Source of the DNA: Alteromonas profundi | GTDB lineage: Bacteria > Pseudomonadota > Gammaproteobacteria > Enterobacterales > Alteromonadaceae | DNA: 64,000 nucleotides | Direction of reading: 5' to 3' | Assembly (NCBI RefSeq): GCF_010500865.1 | Contig: NZ_JAAAWN010000021.1 | Location: 1 to 64,000 of the forward strand | Shown here: one piece after another, positions 18,950-27,860 of the stretch | How the letters are laid out: each line of letters begins with the position of its first letter | Numbering within the stretch: position 1 is the stretch's first letter | The notes under the pieces: model-generated | Databases searched by the model: none | Told to the model about the DNA's origin: nothing | What the model saw: only the letters and a program-made list of their open reading frames with translations | Program-made: the position numbers and the translations under genes

Positions 18950-20653
18950 ATGTCTCAACACCTTATCGTTCGTCAATTGACCGACGTACTTTCACCCCGT
19001 CATGTAGTCACTGGTGATAAAAAAACCGAACATTATCGGTCAGGCTGGCGTTCAGGAAAAGGGGCTGCGCTGGCGGTTGTATTTCCGCAAACACTTATCG
19101 ATTTTTGGCGTGTGCTACAAACCTGCGTAGCAAATAATTGTATTATTGTGATGCAGGCAGCAAAGACCGGCCTAACCGAGGGGTCTACACCTTCTGGTGA
19201 TGATTACGACCGTGAAGTGGTAGTTATAAACACCTTGGCTATGAACAAACTTATATTGCTGGGTGAGGGAGAGCAAGTCGTCAGTTTTCCTGGCGCAACC
19301 TTGTTTCAGCTTGAAAAAGCGCTCGCCCCAATTAATCGTGCCCCCCACTCTGTTATTGGCTCTTCCTGTTTGGGCGCGTCAATTGTAGGCGGGGTTGCCA
19401 ATAATTCCGGTGGTGCATTAGTAAAGCGAGGGCCTGCGTATACGGAACTTTCTTTATTTGCTCAGGTAGATAGAAACGGCCAGTTGCATTTGGTTAATCA
19501 CCTTGAAATAGAGCTTGGCAGTACCCCTGAGGAAATTCTCGACAACCTTGAAAATAAGCGTTTTGACTGCTCCCTCCTTGCGACAAAAGGAAAAGCCAGC
19601 GCTACAGATTATCAAGCTATACTGCGAGACGTAGATGCGGATACGCCTAGTCGATTTAACGCTGACACAAAGCGTTTATACGAAGCGAGCGGCTGTGCAG
19701 GGAAGATAGCCGTATTTGCGGTGCGCCTGGACACATACCCGGAGGCAAAAAAAGAGCAAACATTCTACATTGGCACTAACAAACCGCATACCTTAACTCA
19801 AATTCGACGTCATATATTGGGTGAATTTAGCAACATACCTGAGGTTGGAGAATACCTTCACCACGAAGTTTTTGATATCGCCCGTGATTATGGCAAAGAC
19901 ACCTTTCTCGCCGTTAAGCACTTAGGTACGGACAAGCTACCTAAAATGTTTGCCGCTAAGGGAAGAATTGACGCCGTACTGAATAAACGACGATTTGCTC
20001 CTCACTATCTCACCGATCGAATTATGCAGGCCGTAGCGAAACTATTTCCCTCTCACCTGCCCTCTAGAATGACTGAATACCGCAATCAATATGAGCACCA
20101 CCTTATATTAAAAATGAGCGATGAAGGAATAGAAGAGGCTAGGCGTTATCTAGCCGATTTTTTTTCACATAACCCTAATTCCGGCGCCTATTTTGAATGT
20201 AACGATGAAGAAACCAATGCTGCCTTTTTACATCGCTTTGCCGCAGCAGGTAGTGCTATACGTTACCAACTACTGCATGAAAAAAGGGTGGGTGAAATAC
20301 TGGCGCTTGATATCGCGCTTCGTAGAAATGAATGTCAGTGGGAAGAAGAGCTCCCCGCCCATATAGCCGATAAAATTGAGAAAAAGCTCTATTACGGTCA
20401 CTTTTTCTGTCATGTTTTTCATCAAGATTATGTATTAAAAAAAGGGGTCAATGCCAAAGTGGTAAAACAGCAGATGCTGGAACTTCTTGATACACGGGGG
20501 GCAAAATACCCCGCTGAGCATAACGTAGGACATCTATACGAAGCCCAAGAAGGACTAAGGAAGTTCTATCAATCGTTAGACCCTACCAACACCTTTAACC
20601 CTGGCATTGGAAAAACGGATAAGACCAAACGAAACTGCTCGTGCTGCGTATAG
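18950..20653 (+). CDS. dld: Quinone-dependent D-lactate dehydrogenase
   Basis: An FAD enzyme of 567 residues, close to E. coli Dld (571), that oxidises D-lactate to pyruvate and passes electrons to quinone at the inner face of the membrane. The FAD-binding PCMH domain includes MQAAKTGLTEGSTPSGDDYD and VSFPGATLFQLEKAL, then SVIGSSCLGASIVGGVANNS. The Dld-type membrane-binding and C-terminal cap follow, with a C-terminal HNVGHLY and FNPGIGKT. A GTG at 18932 opens the frame, but AGGAGG at 18938-18943 fits the ATG at 18950. The terminal residues NCSCCV are cysteine-rich. No lactate permease is adjacent. Confidence 0.93.
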   Translation: MSQHLIVRQLTDVLSPRHVVTGDKKTEHYRSGWRSGKGAALAVVFPQTLIDFWRVLQTCVANNCIIVMQAAKTGLTEGSTPSGDDYDREVVVINTLAMNKLILLGEGEQVVSFPGATLFQLEKALAPINRAPHSVIGSSCLGASIVGGVANNSGGALVKRGPAYTELSLFAQVDRNGQLHLVNHLEIELGSTPEEILDNLENKRFDCSLLATKGKASATDYQAILRDVDADTPSRFNADTKRLYEASGCAGKIAVFAVRLDTYPEAKKEQTFYIGTNKPHTLTQIRRHILGEFSNIPEVGEYLHHEVFDIARDYGKDTFLAVKHLGTDKLPKMFAAKGRIDAVLNKRRFAPHYLTDRIMQAVAKLFPSHLPSRMTEYRNQYEHHLILKMSDEGIEEARRYLADFFSHNPNSGAYFECNDEETNAAFLHRFAAAGSAIRYQLLHEKRVGEILALDIALRRNECQWEEELPAHIADKIEKKLYYGHFFCHVFHQDYVLKKGVNAKVVKQQMLELLDTRGAKYPAEHNVGHLYEAQEGLRKFYQSLDPTNTFNPGIGKTDKTKRNCSCCV

Positions 20654-20795
20654 CTTTGGATAAATGAATAACGGCGCTATGCTAACAGCATTGCGCAAGC
20701 GTAAGAATTAACAGAAAGTATACTAATAGCAACCTTGGGTTAATGGGTATACTGTGGTCAGACGAGAATAACAAATAGGCCGCAAAGGTAGTCTT

Positions 20796-22082
20796 ATGTT
20801 CACCGATAATGACCACCCGGAGTTAAAAGCTATACTTGAATTAGTCGACACACCTATTTGGGTTGTCGAAGCTGAACAAACACAGCCTGTAAATTTAGTC
20901 TCCTGTAATGCACCTTCATTGGTGATAGCGCAGTTTCCTATGGCTGATATTATTAATCAGCCTTTAAGCAACATTGTGCCGCAATATTTAGCAAGCCAAC
21001 TGACTGACGCTGTCACTATCACCTTGGCAAGAAACGAACCACAACAGATTGAAATAACGGCCAATCACAGAGGTGTAAGCCGGTGGTGGAAAGCCACTAT
21101 TTCGCCAGTAGAGTCAAGCCATGAGATGACTAAGCGAGCACTTATTACCTTTATTGATATTGGGGAAATTAAGACGCTGCAAAAAGCGCTTGAGAAAGCA
21201 AACTCACGTTTTAGGGCTATCGTAGACTCAGCCAACGATGGGGTTATCTCTATTGATACCAATGAAACCATTTTATTTGCCAATAATGCTGCAAAACATA
21301 TCTTTCAAAACAATCACCTCGTTGGCCAGTCAATCAATAGCCTGTTACCAAAAAAATTCCGATCAAAACACAGCCAATATTTAAAAAGCTTCGAACATTC
21401 GAATGTACCCTCTCGCCCCATGCACATGCGCGCCGACGTTATGGGTTTGAGAAAAGATGGCTCACATGTTCCTTTAGAAATATCTATTGCACGTATTAGC
21501 GTAGAGGGAGAAACAGAAATGACGGCGCTGGTACGAGATACCACTGAAAAAAACAAACTTATCCGCGAACTCAATCATATTTCTACCATTGATAAGCTAA
21601 CCTCTTTGTACAACCGACGCTATGCTGAGTCCTTAGTTCAAACTGAATTTGAGCGTGCTAAGCGATATGCTTCTCCGCTTAGTTTGCTATTTATCGACAT
21701 CGATCATTTCAAACGATTCAACGACAACTTCGGGCACAGTGTGGGCGACAGAATACTGCAATCGGTAGCGTCTATTATCCATGCTAACGTTCGCGATGTT
21801 GATAGTGCTTGCCGCTGGGGCGGAGAAGAAATACTTGTGGTAGCGCCGGGGTTAACCATAGACGCCGCCCTTATCCTAAGCGAGCGGCTTCGCGGCGCCG
21901 TAGCAGCCGCTAAAGTGGACTATAAAAGCCGCGAATTGTCAGTTACCGTAAGCATAGGCCTCGCCTCGCTAAGTAATGAACATAGCTACGCGGAGGAACT
22001 AATAGAAACGGCAGACGAAAATATGTACACCGCAAAACGTAATGGGCGAAACCAATGTTTCACCGCATCAAGTGTGAAATAG
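20796..22082 (+). CDS. PAS-PAS-GGDEF diguanylate cyclase
   Basis: 428 residues. Two PAS domains cover about 5-125 and 130-250; the second has FRAIVDSANDGVISI and HVPLEISIARI. A short coiled linker leads to the GGDEF domain (about 265-425). The active-site loop is RWGGEEI, a catalytically competent GGEEF variant, and an RxxD product-inhibition site (RDVD) lies five residues before it. The protein should therefore make cyclic di-GMP from GTP and be feedback inhibited. There is no transmembrane segment or signal peptide, so sensing is cytoplasmic. AAAGG is 8 bases upstream of the ATG. Gene is monocistronic, with a hairpin following. Confidence 0.93.
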   Translation: MFTDNDHPELKAILELVDTPIWVVEAEQTQPVNLVSCNAPSLVIAQFPMADIINQPLSNIVPQYLASQLTDAVTITLARNEPQQIEITANHRGVSRWWKATISPVESSHEMTKRALITFIDIGEIKTLQKALEKANSRFRAIVDSANDGVISIDTNETILFANNAAKHIFQNNHLVGQSINSLLPKKFRSKHSQYLKSFEHSNVPSRPMHMRADVMGLRKDGSHVPLEISIARISVEGETEMTALVRDTTEKNKLIRELNHISTIDKLTSLYNRRYAESLVQTEFERAKRYASPLSLLFIDIDHFKRFNDNFGHSVGDRILQSVASIIHANVRDVDSACRWGGEEILVVAPGLTIDAALILSERLRGAVAAAKVDYKSRELSVTVSIGLASLSNEHSYAEELIETADENMYTAKRNGRNQCFTASSVK

Positions 22083-22132
22083 TCAAAATTGAGAGGGTAT
22101 TTGTTCACGGTTACAACCTAGCAGGCATCATT

Positions 22133-22161
22133 GGCCCTTGCTAAAATTTCAGCAAGGGGCC
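22133..22161. terminator. Hairpin between convergent genes
   Basis: GGCCCTTGCT (22133-22142) pairs with AGCAAGGGGCC (22151-22161) with one bulged G. It lies between the stops of the diguanylate cyclase and the hydrolase-like gene and may terminate both. Neither side has a strong T-tract, so efficiency is uncertain. Confidence 0.55.
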
Positions 22162-22176
22162 GAAAATATAGAAACC

Positions 22177-23295
22177 TTAAAGAGCCGCCTTCCACGCCTT
22201 TTCAGGCAATAGATAAAGTCCCTTTTTATGGCTACTGCCTTCACCCACAATATGCCCAATACCCGCAGCCATTACCGCAAGCGTTACATCAAAGGCGTTC
22301 AAGCTATCGCCATACCCGGCGGTAAGGTTAAACATAGAACCATCGGCCAGTAAAAACAGGGTTTTACCGTTTAAATTATACGCGTTTACATATGGCATAG
22401 GTTCGCTATGCTCAGCGTTTTGTTTAAGGTATGGCACGTCAATTTCTTGGGCTACGTGACCAACATTCAAAATAAACGTGCCCTCTTTCATTGCATCTAA
22501 ATGTTTTGCGCCCACCACCCCATAAGCGCCTGTTGCAGTTGCAACCACATCGGCGGTTTCAACCGCACTGGCTAAATCTACTACAGGCCAACCATCGTAT
22601 TTAGCTTGAAGAGCGCGGGCCGGATCAAGCTCTGCAACCTGCACCTGTGCACCAAACGCTTTCGCCGAGGCCGCGACGCCTTGACCTACAAGACCATAAC
22701 CTATAACGACCACCACTTTTTCATGCAGCGTAAGATGGGTAGTTTGAAAGAAAGTTTGCCATGCACTTAACCCCACCATATGGCGATTGTGCAATCCTTC
22801 TTTAACCGGTAGATCATCCCAATTAAAAATTGGGTAGTGAGGCGCAACGCCGTTTAACCGTGTAATACCTGACCCCGTAGCTTCCAATCCTGCGACAATA
22901 TTAGGCACACTCTCCTTGGCCTGTAACTTTTCATGCAAACGAGTGGTTAAATCGGCGCCCATTTCACACAAATGGGTGGGGTGCCATGCCAAGGCTTTAT
23001 CAAACGATGCCGACCATTCATCGTTACTCATATCTCGCCACGCGTGCGCGGAGGCTCCTTTATCAACAAGGTACTGCACTACGTCATCTTGCACAGTGGT
23101 AGGGTTACACGTAGTAAGGAAGATTTCGCAGCCTTGCGCTAATAGCCCCTCCACCAAGGGGGCCATTTTAAGGTCTAGGTGCATATTGCAGGCTAGTTTA
23201 ACGCCGTTTAACGAAGATAAAGACGAAATTGCAGCGCGCGTACGCGGCATGTGTAAGCTAGCCCATGCCAGCTCAGCTTGAAAATTCTGATACAT
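22177..23295 (-). CDS. Divergent S-adenosylhomocysteine-hydrolase-like NAD-binding protein
   Basis: 372 residues from the ATG at 23295 (a TTG at 23307 is an alternative). The NAD domain is well kept: VVVIGYGLVGQGVAASAKAF at about 195-214, the AELDP acidic turn, and LNVGHVAQEID. The substrate domain is recognisable (ACNMHLDLKMAPLVEGLLAQ, and GLEATGSGITRLNG) but changed. Where true hydrolases have DDGGDLT it has EMGADLT. In the TKSKFDN box it has VKEGLHN, keeping Lys (about 165) and Asn but replacing Asp by His. The conserved Cys three residues later is lost. It is also shorter than usual (about 430-490). Hydrolysis of S-adenosylhomocysteine is therefore doubtful; a related NAD-dependent reaction is possible. 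No methionine-cycle genes are adjacent. Confidence 0.75.
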   Translation of the reverse strand: MYQNFQAELAWASLHMPRTRAAISSLSSLNGVKLACNMHLDLKMAPLVEGLLAQGCEIFLTTCNPTTVQDDVVQYLVDKGASAHAWRDMSNDEWSASFDKALAWHPTHLCEMGADLTTRLHEKLQAKESVPNIVAGLEATGSGITRLNGVAPHYPIFNWDDLPVKEGLHNRHMVGLSAWQTFFQTTHLTLHEKVVVVIGYGLVGQGVAASAKAFGAQVQVAELDPARALQAKYDGWPVVDLASAVETADVVATATGAYGVVGAKHLDAMKEGTFILNVGHVAQEIDVPYLKQNAEHSEPMPYVNAYNLNGKTLFLLADGSMFNLTAGYGDSLNAFDVTLAVMAAGIGHIVGEGSSHKKGLYLLPEKAWKAAL

Positions 23296-23431
23296 AAAGA
23301 AGCTCAAATAGGAAAAGAAGAATGGGCTATAGTACGTTATAAACTGTTCTTTCTACAACTATCATAAGTTGTATTTATACATGCAGCAGTAGAAGTGTAA
23401 GTTATTAAATTATATTAAAAATATAAAGATT

Positions 23432-23451
23432 GAGCGACCTTTTGGCCGCCC
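23432..23451 (-). terminator. Rho-independent terminator of the PL6 operon
   Basis: On the minus strand GGGCGGCC and GGTCGCTC pair along eight positions (two G-U pairs) around an AAAA loop and are followed by AATCTTTATATTTTTAAT. It lies 9 bases past the alginate lyase stop. Confidence 0.7.
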
Positions 23452-23460
23452 ATTTCTCGT

Positions 23461-25701
23461 TTAGTTTTGATACACCACCTGCTCAGCAGTATAGTCGTTT
23501 TTATTCGCCTTTATCTTAGGTGTATTTTTCATTGTCACTTTTTCAATACGCGTAATTGGCTCGCCGTTAGTAAGATATAGCGAAAGCGGTGCACTGTCTG
23601 CCCAAGATGTATTGCTAATGTGCAAATTCTGCACCCCGTGGAAATACATAGATGCGCCCGTGCGGTGGGTGTTTCCTTTACCTACATTAGTTAACGTATT
23701 ATTGTCCACGGTGACCATGGGGCCAAAAGTACTTTCATCGAAACCTCCCCTGTATAGCGTAACCACTTCTTCCTTAATATCTTTAAATGTGTTTCCTTCT
23801 AAGGTTAGATTTTCCACACTGTACACGCCTAAATCTTCGGTTTCTTTATTTAACGACAACACTGCACCAGTGATATTTTCCATGTGCGAGTCTTTAATCT
23901 CGATGGCGTCTGCAAAGGTCCCCGGGTGCGCTTTAAAGAAGTAAAAGTAGCCATTTATGTCTAAGTCGGTAACCTTAACTGACTGCACCGACAAGGAATA
24001 GTTAATGTTCATAGATGAACGGCTCGTTCTAATAACGCTATTACCTTTATAATCAGGCGATGCCGCCCCATCAAACCATAGGTTTTCTACCTGCAGCGCC
24101 CCCCCATTTTCAATGACAATAAAGCTAGGCTTTTCAGAACGAAGCTTAGGCTTAGCGCCGTTTTTAGCCATAATAGTAACGGGGTGAGTAACGGTGGCGA
24201 AGCGAGTAAGTAAATACTCACCACCGTTTTCTAACTGCAATACGTCCCCTGGCTTACTGCTATCTAGTGCCTTTACTAGCGTATCTATACCCGGTTTAAC
24301 CTGTATGGTTTTGCCGCTTTGAAAGGCAATCTGGCTATCATTTTTGGGGTAATAAGGCGCGCCGGTAGCATTTTTTTCCACCGGGAGTTTAACCTCGCCA
24401 AAACGTATTTTGTCTAACAAATCTTTACTGGGAACCCACAAGCCACGCTCATTTTCACTGACCTCATAGGGTACCTTTTTAAACCCAGACGTAAGGGGAT
24501 TTTGCGCGTTATCATTGATAAGGTTGCCGCTAAAAGATATGCCAGAAACATCGTCAAATACCGTGATGGGGTTTAGGTTATGCTTTCCCAAAATAATGTT
24601 GTTTTTCATTTCAGTACTGCTCGGGGGAGCAGAACGCTCTTCATCAGCGCCCGCGCCCAGCTGAATATAGTCACTATCGATAACCACATTATTATTCATC
24701 GCTGATTCAATCACAGGATCGTATCGATTTGGCGGTGAATTAGGTACACCATTCATTATGACAAGGGCGCCGCGAAACCGTCGCCCGGTTAGCCCATAGA
24801 GATAGTTATTACTTACCGTTTGATGCTCATTGATAATACGGATACCGCCGGTATTAGGCTTTCGATTTCCTAGGAAGTAGTTATTTTCAACACGAGTATA
24901 ATGACCATGACGCATGGTTAAGGTGCCTTGTGCTTCAAAAAATACATTTCCTTTAAACGTATTGCCGCTGGACTTATTAGAAATAATTTCATGTTCACCA
25001 TTGGTTCTATCAAAGTAGTTATATTGCACTAACGTGTTGGCGTATTCGCGTGAGAAGTGGCTAGTACCAATGCGTAACGTTTCTCCCCCGTTAGCCCCTA
25101 ATACCTGACGAGGACCAAAGTAATTATATTCAATAACATGGTGATTTTTCCTACTTCCCTCAGAATTCATTCTTACTGCAACCGTAACGCCACGGTTGCG
25201 TTTATTCACAAATGAATTGTGGTCTATGCGGTTGTGTTTCCCATAGATAGCCAACCATAAGTCGGAGAGCTGGCGCTCGGAGTGGCTAAAATTGTCGATT
25301 ACCACATTGGTTAGCCGCGAATAGCTTGCTAGCTCGGTAGGTGAGGTACGAAAGGCAATAACTTCGCCAGTAGGGGTATGGCCTTGAGTAAATACTAAGC
25401 CATCTACAACCAAGTACTTTCCTGACAAACTTAAATTTGATACACCTGTGATAATCACTTCGCCTGGCGTTTGGGCTTTTAAAGTAATAGGGCTATCTTC
25501 ACGGCCCTCGCCTTTAAACACTAGCTCAACATCGTTCCACTCCCCGTTGGCCATTATTATGGTGTCGCCCGGGGAGGCATTTCTAACCGCTTGATTGAAT
25601 TCATCTATGTTGTTCACCACCTGCGCCATTACGGCTTGGTGAAACACTAATAGCGCAAACACGCTTAGCAGCTTCAGCGACATAAGTTTAACTTTTATCA
25701 T
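23461..25701 (-). CDS. PL6 family alginate lyase, two beta-helix domains
   Basis: 746 residues from the ATG at 25701 (GGAG 5 bases upstream); an ATG at 25683 also fits. The signal peptide ends AVMAQ, so it is exported. The N-terminal right-handed beta-helix carries the PL6 catalytic pair: Lys in NKSSG (about 243) and Arg in LTMRHG (about 264), 21 residues apart, as for Lys220 and Arg241 in AlyGC of Glaciecola chathamensis. The second parallel beta-helix begins near residue 510 (PGIDTLVKALDSSKPGD). This two-domain length (AlyGC is about 748) suggests an exolytic enzyme releasing unsaturated uronate from alginate by beta-elimination, Ca-dependent. It is last in a minus-strand operon after gluconokinase and the Nramp-like gene. 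Confidence 0.9.
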   Translation of the reverse strand: MIKVKLMSLKLLSVFALLVFHQAVMAQVVNNIDEFNQAVRNASPGDTIIMANGEWNDVELVFKGEGREDSPITLKAQTPGEVIITGVSNLSLSGKYLVVDGLVFTQGHTPTGEVIAFRTSPTELASYSRLTNVVIDNFSHSERQLSDLWLAIYGKHNRIDHNSFVNKRNRGVTVAVRMNSEGSRKNHHVIEYNYFGPRQVLGANGGETLRIGTSHFSREYANTLVQYNYFDRTNGEHEIISNKSSGNTFKGNVFFEAQGTLTMRHGHYTRVENNYFLGNRKPNTGGIRIINEHQTVSNNYLYGLTGRRFRGALVIMNGVPNSPPNRYDPVIESAMNNNVVIDSDYIQLGAGADEERSAPPSSTEMKNNIILGKHNLNPITVFDDVSGISFSGNLINDNAQNPLTSGFKKVPYEVSENERGLWVPSKDLLDKIRFGEVKLPVEKNATGAPYYPKNDSQIAFQSGKTIQVKPGIDTLVKALDSSKPGDVLQLENGGEYLLTRFATVTHPVTIMAKNGAKPKLRSEKPSFIVIENGGALQVENLWFDGAASPDYKGNSVIRTSRSSMNINYSLSVQSVKVTDLDINGYFYFFKAHPGTFADAIEIKDSHMENITGAVLSLNKETEDLGVYSVENLTLEGNTFKDIKEEVVTLYRGGFDESTFGPMVTVDNNTLTNVGKGNTHRTGASMYFHGVQNLHISNTSWADSAPLSLYLTNGEPITRIEKVTMKNTPKIKANKNDYTAEQVVYQN

Positions 25702-25756
25702 TCTCCAATTCCTCGTTATTAGCACACCATGCTTAGTTTCATTCACACACGTCTTG

Positions 25757-26248
25757 CTATGCATGCTGTTTAATATAGCTAGCCGCCTGCGCAACGACCT
25801 TATCTAGCGGGTCAGCCACATCTATTTGAATTCCGTAATTAGGCGCTTCAAAGGTGGCTAGTTGCGTTTGCAATAAGCGCCCATCAAAAAAGTGACTTTG
25901 CCGTGCCGATAACCGCGCTTCTAAAAGCCGCGCGCTGCCGGTTAATGTTATCCATATAATTGGCAAAGTATAATTTGCGCTTAATAGCGCTCGATAGCTT
26001 TCTTTGAGCGCTGAACACGCTAATACCGCGCCCTTTTCTTGATGGTGCTTGGTTAGCGCTTCAGCTAATGTTGTTAGCCACGGCCAGCGATCTTTATCTG
26101 TGAGTGCTGAACCGCTCTGCATCTTTGCAATATTTTGTGCAGGGTGAAAATCATCGGCATCGAGAAAGGGGAGATTAAAGTGCTCGCTAAGTGCTTTTCC
26201 CACCGATGACTCACCTGTACCTGACACACCTGCAACTACAATGATCAT
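25757..26248 (-). CDS. Gluconokinase-like protein with altered Walker A lysine
   Basis: 163 residues, the normal length for the GntK/IdnK shikimate-kinase-like fold. Family marks: DADDFHP, a TDKDRWPWL segment, ACSALKESYR, and the SHFFDGRLLQTQLATFE segment. The Walker A loop, GVSGTGES at 7-14, has Glu13 (codon GAG at 26210-26212) where all active kinases have Lys. This Lys contacts the beta and gamma phosphates of ATP, so activity should be strongly reduced. One base (GAG from AAG) separates the two states, so mutation or sequencing error are both possible. It lies 12 bases after the Nramp-like gene and 55 bases before the PL6 lyase. In alginate catabolism the expected kinase acts on 2-keto-3-deoxygluconate; a role for gluconokinase here is unclear. 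Confidence 0.85.
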   Translation of the reverse strand: MIIVVAGVSGTGESSVGKALSEHFNLPFLDADDFHPAQNIAKMQSGSALTDKDRWPWLTTLAEALTKHHQEKGAVLACSALKESYRALLSANYTLPIIWITLTGSARLLEARLSARQSHFFDGRLLQTQLATFEAPNYGIQIDVADPLDKVVAQAASYIKQHA

Positions 26249-26260
26249 AAGGCCCCCCTT

Positions 26261-27505
26261 TTACATTTGTTCGACAATGGCTATAACACCATTGGCGGAA
26301 ATAATGATGGCAAACAATAGAGCCAACCCAAGAAGGCTGTTTAACAATTTGCCCGGCCCATGCTCTTTCATCAATTCACGCTTATTAATCAGTATTAAAA
26401 TTCCAAGCACGACCAATGGCAAAACAAATACATTGAAAACCTGCGATAGTATTTGCCCTTTTATGGGGTTAAACCCAAACACCGGAATGATAAGCGCTAC
26501 GATACACGCGACCCCTGTTATGACTTTGAACTGGGTAGACTTTGTATCGAGCTTCCCCGAGCGATAATCAGCGACCAGAAGCGGTGCAATCAACAAACAA
26601 GGAAAAACGGACGATAGGCCCGCTGCCAGGGTGCCAAAGAAGAAAACGGTAAGCGCAGTTTTTCCCGCAATGGGTTCAAGTGCGTTAACCATGTCGAGTA
26701 CATGCGTAATTTTCTTACCTTCATGGAAAAGTGCACCATGGGCGACAGCCATCACAGATGCACTAATTATGAAAACCAGAAACGCTGCAACAAACGCATC
26801 TTTACGCTGTTGATTCTGGTTTTCCATATTCCACCCCTTGCCTTGAATAAATAGTGGACGAGAGAGAAAAGTGGCGGCCGCCATAGTGGTGCCTACGAAT
26901 GCAGCCACCATCATCTTCCCCCCAGCGACTTCAGGAATAGTAGGAACGAAGCCAGCAACCACTTCGCTTGGCATAGGGTGGACAACAAAAAGCGAGAAAA
27001 CAAAAGAGAGGCCCATGCAAGACACAAACATCACCAGTATTTTTTCGAATATTGAATACTTACCAATAAGCATGATTGCGTACATAATGCCTATAACACT
27101 TACCGCAATGGCTAACACCAGCTCGTATTTGTACTGATTTAATGAAGGGGAATACAGGGCTAGCATGTCGAAAATAATGTTGGACGATATGCCAAGGATC
27201 CCCATTAAGGAATTCCATTGCCCAAAGGTCACCCCTACTATTATCAATATAGCGATAGGCTTACCGAATTTTAGGTGTTTTCTAAAGCTATATAGCGCGG
27301 TTTCGCCAGTAACAATGGCATAGTTCCCAAACGCATAAATAAGCGCGCCGGAAAACAAACAACTGAGAAAAAGCACCCAAAGAAGTGACATGCCATAAGT
27401 ACTACCCGCCACAATCATAGAGGTAACACTACCGGTACCTATGGTGTAGCCAATAGCAAAAAAGGCGGGCCCAAAGGCCATTATTTTCTTGATCAACGAT
27501 AACAT
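26261..27505 (-). CDS. Nramp-like membrane transporter lacking metal-binding motifs
   Basis: 414 residues, eleven or so hydrophobic helices with the Nramp (LeuT-fold) pattern. In helix 1 the canonical DPGN is replaced by IGTG (about 22-25, in GYTIGTGSV). In helix 6 the canonical MPH becomes Met-Ala-Ala (about 208-210, in VGTTMAAATF). These residues coordinate Mn or Fe in true Nramp proteins, so a divalent-metal role is unlikely. Its place in an operon with an SDR, gluconokinase and alginate lyase suggests a different solute, perhaps an organic acid or sugar acid (inference). AGAGGT lies upstream of the ATG. The gene is 55 bases downstream of the truncated SDR, and that operon has lost its original upstream end. 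Confidence 0.8.
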   Translation of the reverse strand: MLSLIKKIMAFGPAFFAIGYTIGTGSVTSMIVAGSTYGMSLLWVLFLSCLFSGALIYAFGNYAIVTGETALYSFRKHLKFGKPIAILIIVGVTFGQWNSLMGILGISSNIIFDMLALYSPSLNQYKYELVLAIAVSVIGIMYAIMLIGKYSIFEKILVMFVSCMGLSFVFSLFVVHPMPSEVVAGFVPTIPEVAGGKMMVAAFVGTTMAAATFLSRPLFIQGKGWNMENQNQQRKDAFVAAFLVFIISASVMAVAHGALFHEGKKITHVLDMVNALEPIAGKTALTVFFFGTLAAGLSSVFPCLLIAPLLVADYRSGKLDTKSTQFKVITGVACIVALIIPVFGFNPIKGQILSQVFNVFVLPLVVLGILILINKRELMKEHGPGKLLNSLLGLALLFAIIISANGVIAIVEQM

Positions 27506-27560
27506 CTTGCTACCTCTGTAATCTCGCAGATATTGTTTTTATAGTAGGCAGTTACGGCAA

Positions 27561-27860
27561 TTACGCCATGTATACGCCACCGTTAATGTCCAGCGTAGCG
27601 CCGGTAATAAAGCCGTTATATTCTGAGGCCAAAAATGCCACTGCCCTAGCAACGTCCAGCGGGTTACCTGCTCGTTGTAGCGGAATTTCACTAATGGTTT
27701 TATTCGCTGATGCATCTGTAGTATGGGTTGCATGAAACCGCGTGCCGAGAATAAGACCCGGGGTAACGGCATTCACGCGAATATTATCGGGGGCTAATTC
27801 AGCGGCCAGCGAACGGGAAAAAGTAAGCACCGCGCCTTTTGAGGTTGAATAAGCTACCGG
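27561..27860 (-). pseudogene. SDR oxidoreductase, C-terminal fragment
   Basis: About 100 residues remain of a short-chain dehydrogenase/reductase that is normally about 250. The catalytic YxxxK (YSTSK, Tyr codon at 27849-27851) begins the preserved part, followed by SLAAELAPDNIRVNAVTPG, the dimerisation region, VARAVAFLASE and the GATLDINGG C-terminus. The Rossmann TGxxxGxG, the catalytic Ser and the start are missing. Upstream of 27860 the frame is just the antisense of the TonB receptor. In alginate loci the SDR is usually the NAD(P)H-dependent reductase of 4-deoxy-L-erythro-5-hexoseulose uronate, which makes 2-keto-3-deoxygluconate. That is the likely former role here. The fragment cannot be an active enzyme. 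Confidence 0.85.
27851..27860. other. Junction of two reciprocally truncated divergent genes
   Basis: The 10 bases AAGCTACCGG fit both neighbours. On the minus strand they encode Pro-Val-Ala and the first base of the SDR catalytic Tyr codon. On the plus strand they begin the conserved KLPDNN of the TonB receptor plug. Both genes lack everything on the far side, so the shared bases could be the microhomology at which a deletion was joined. Confidence 0.7.
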
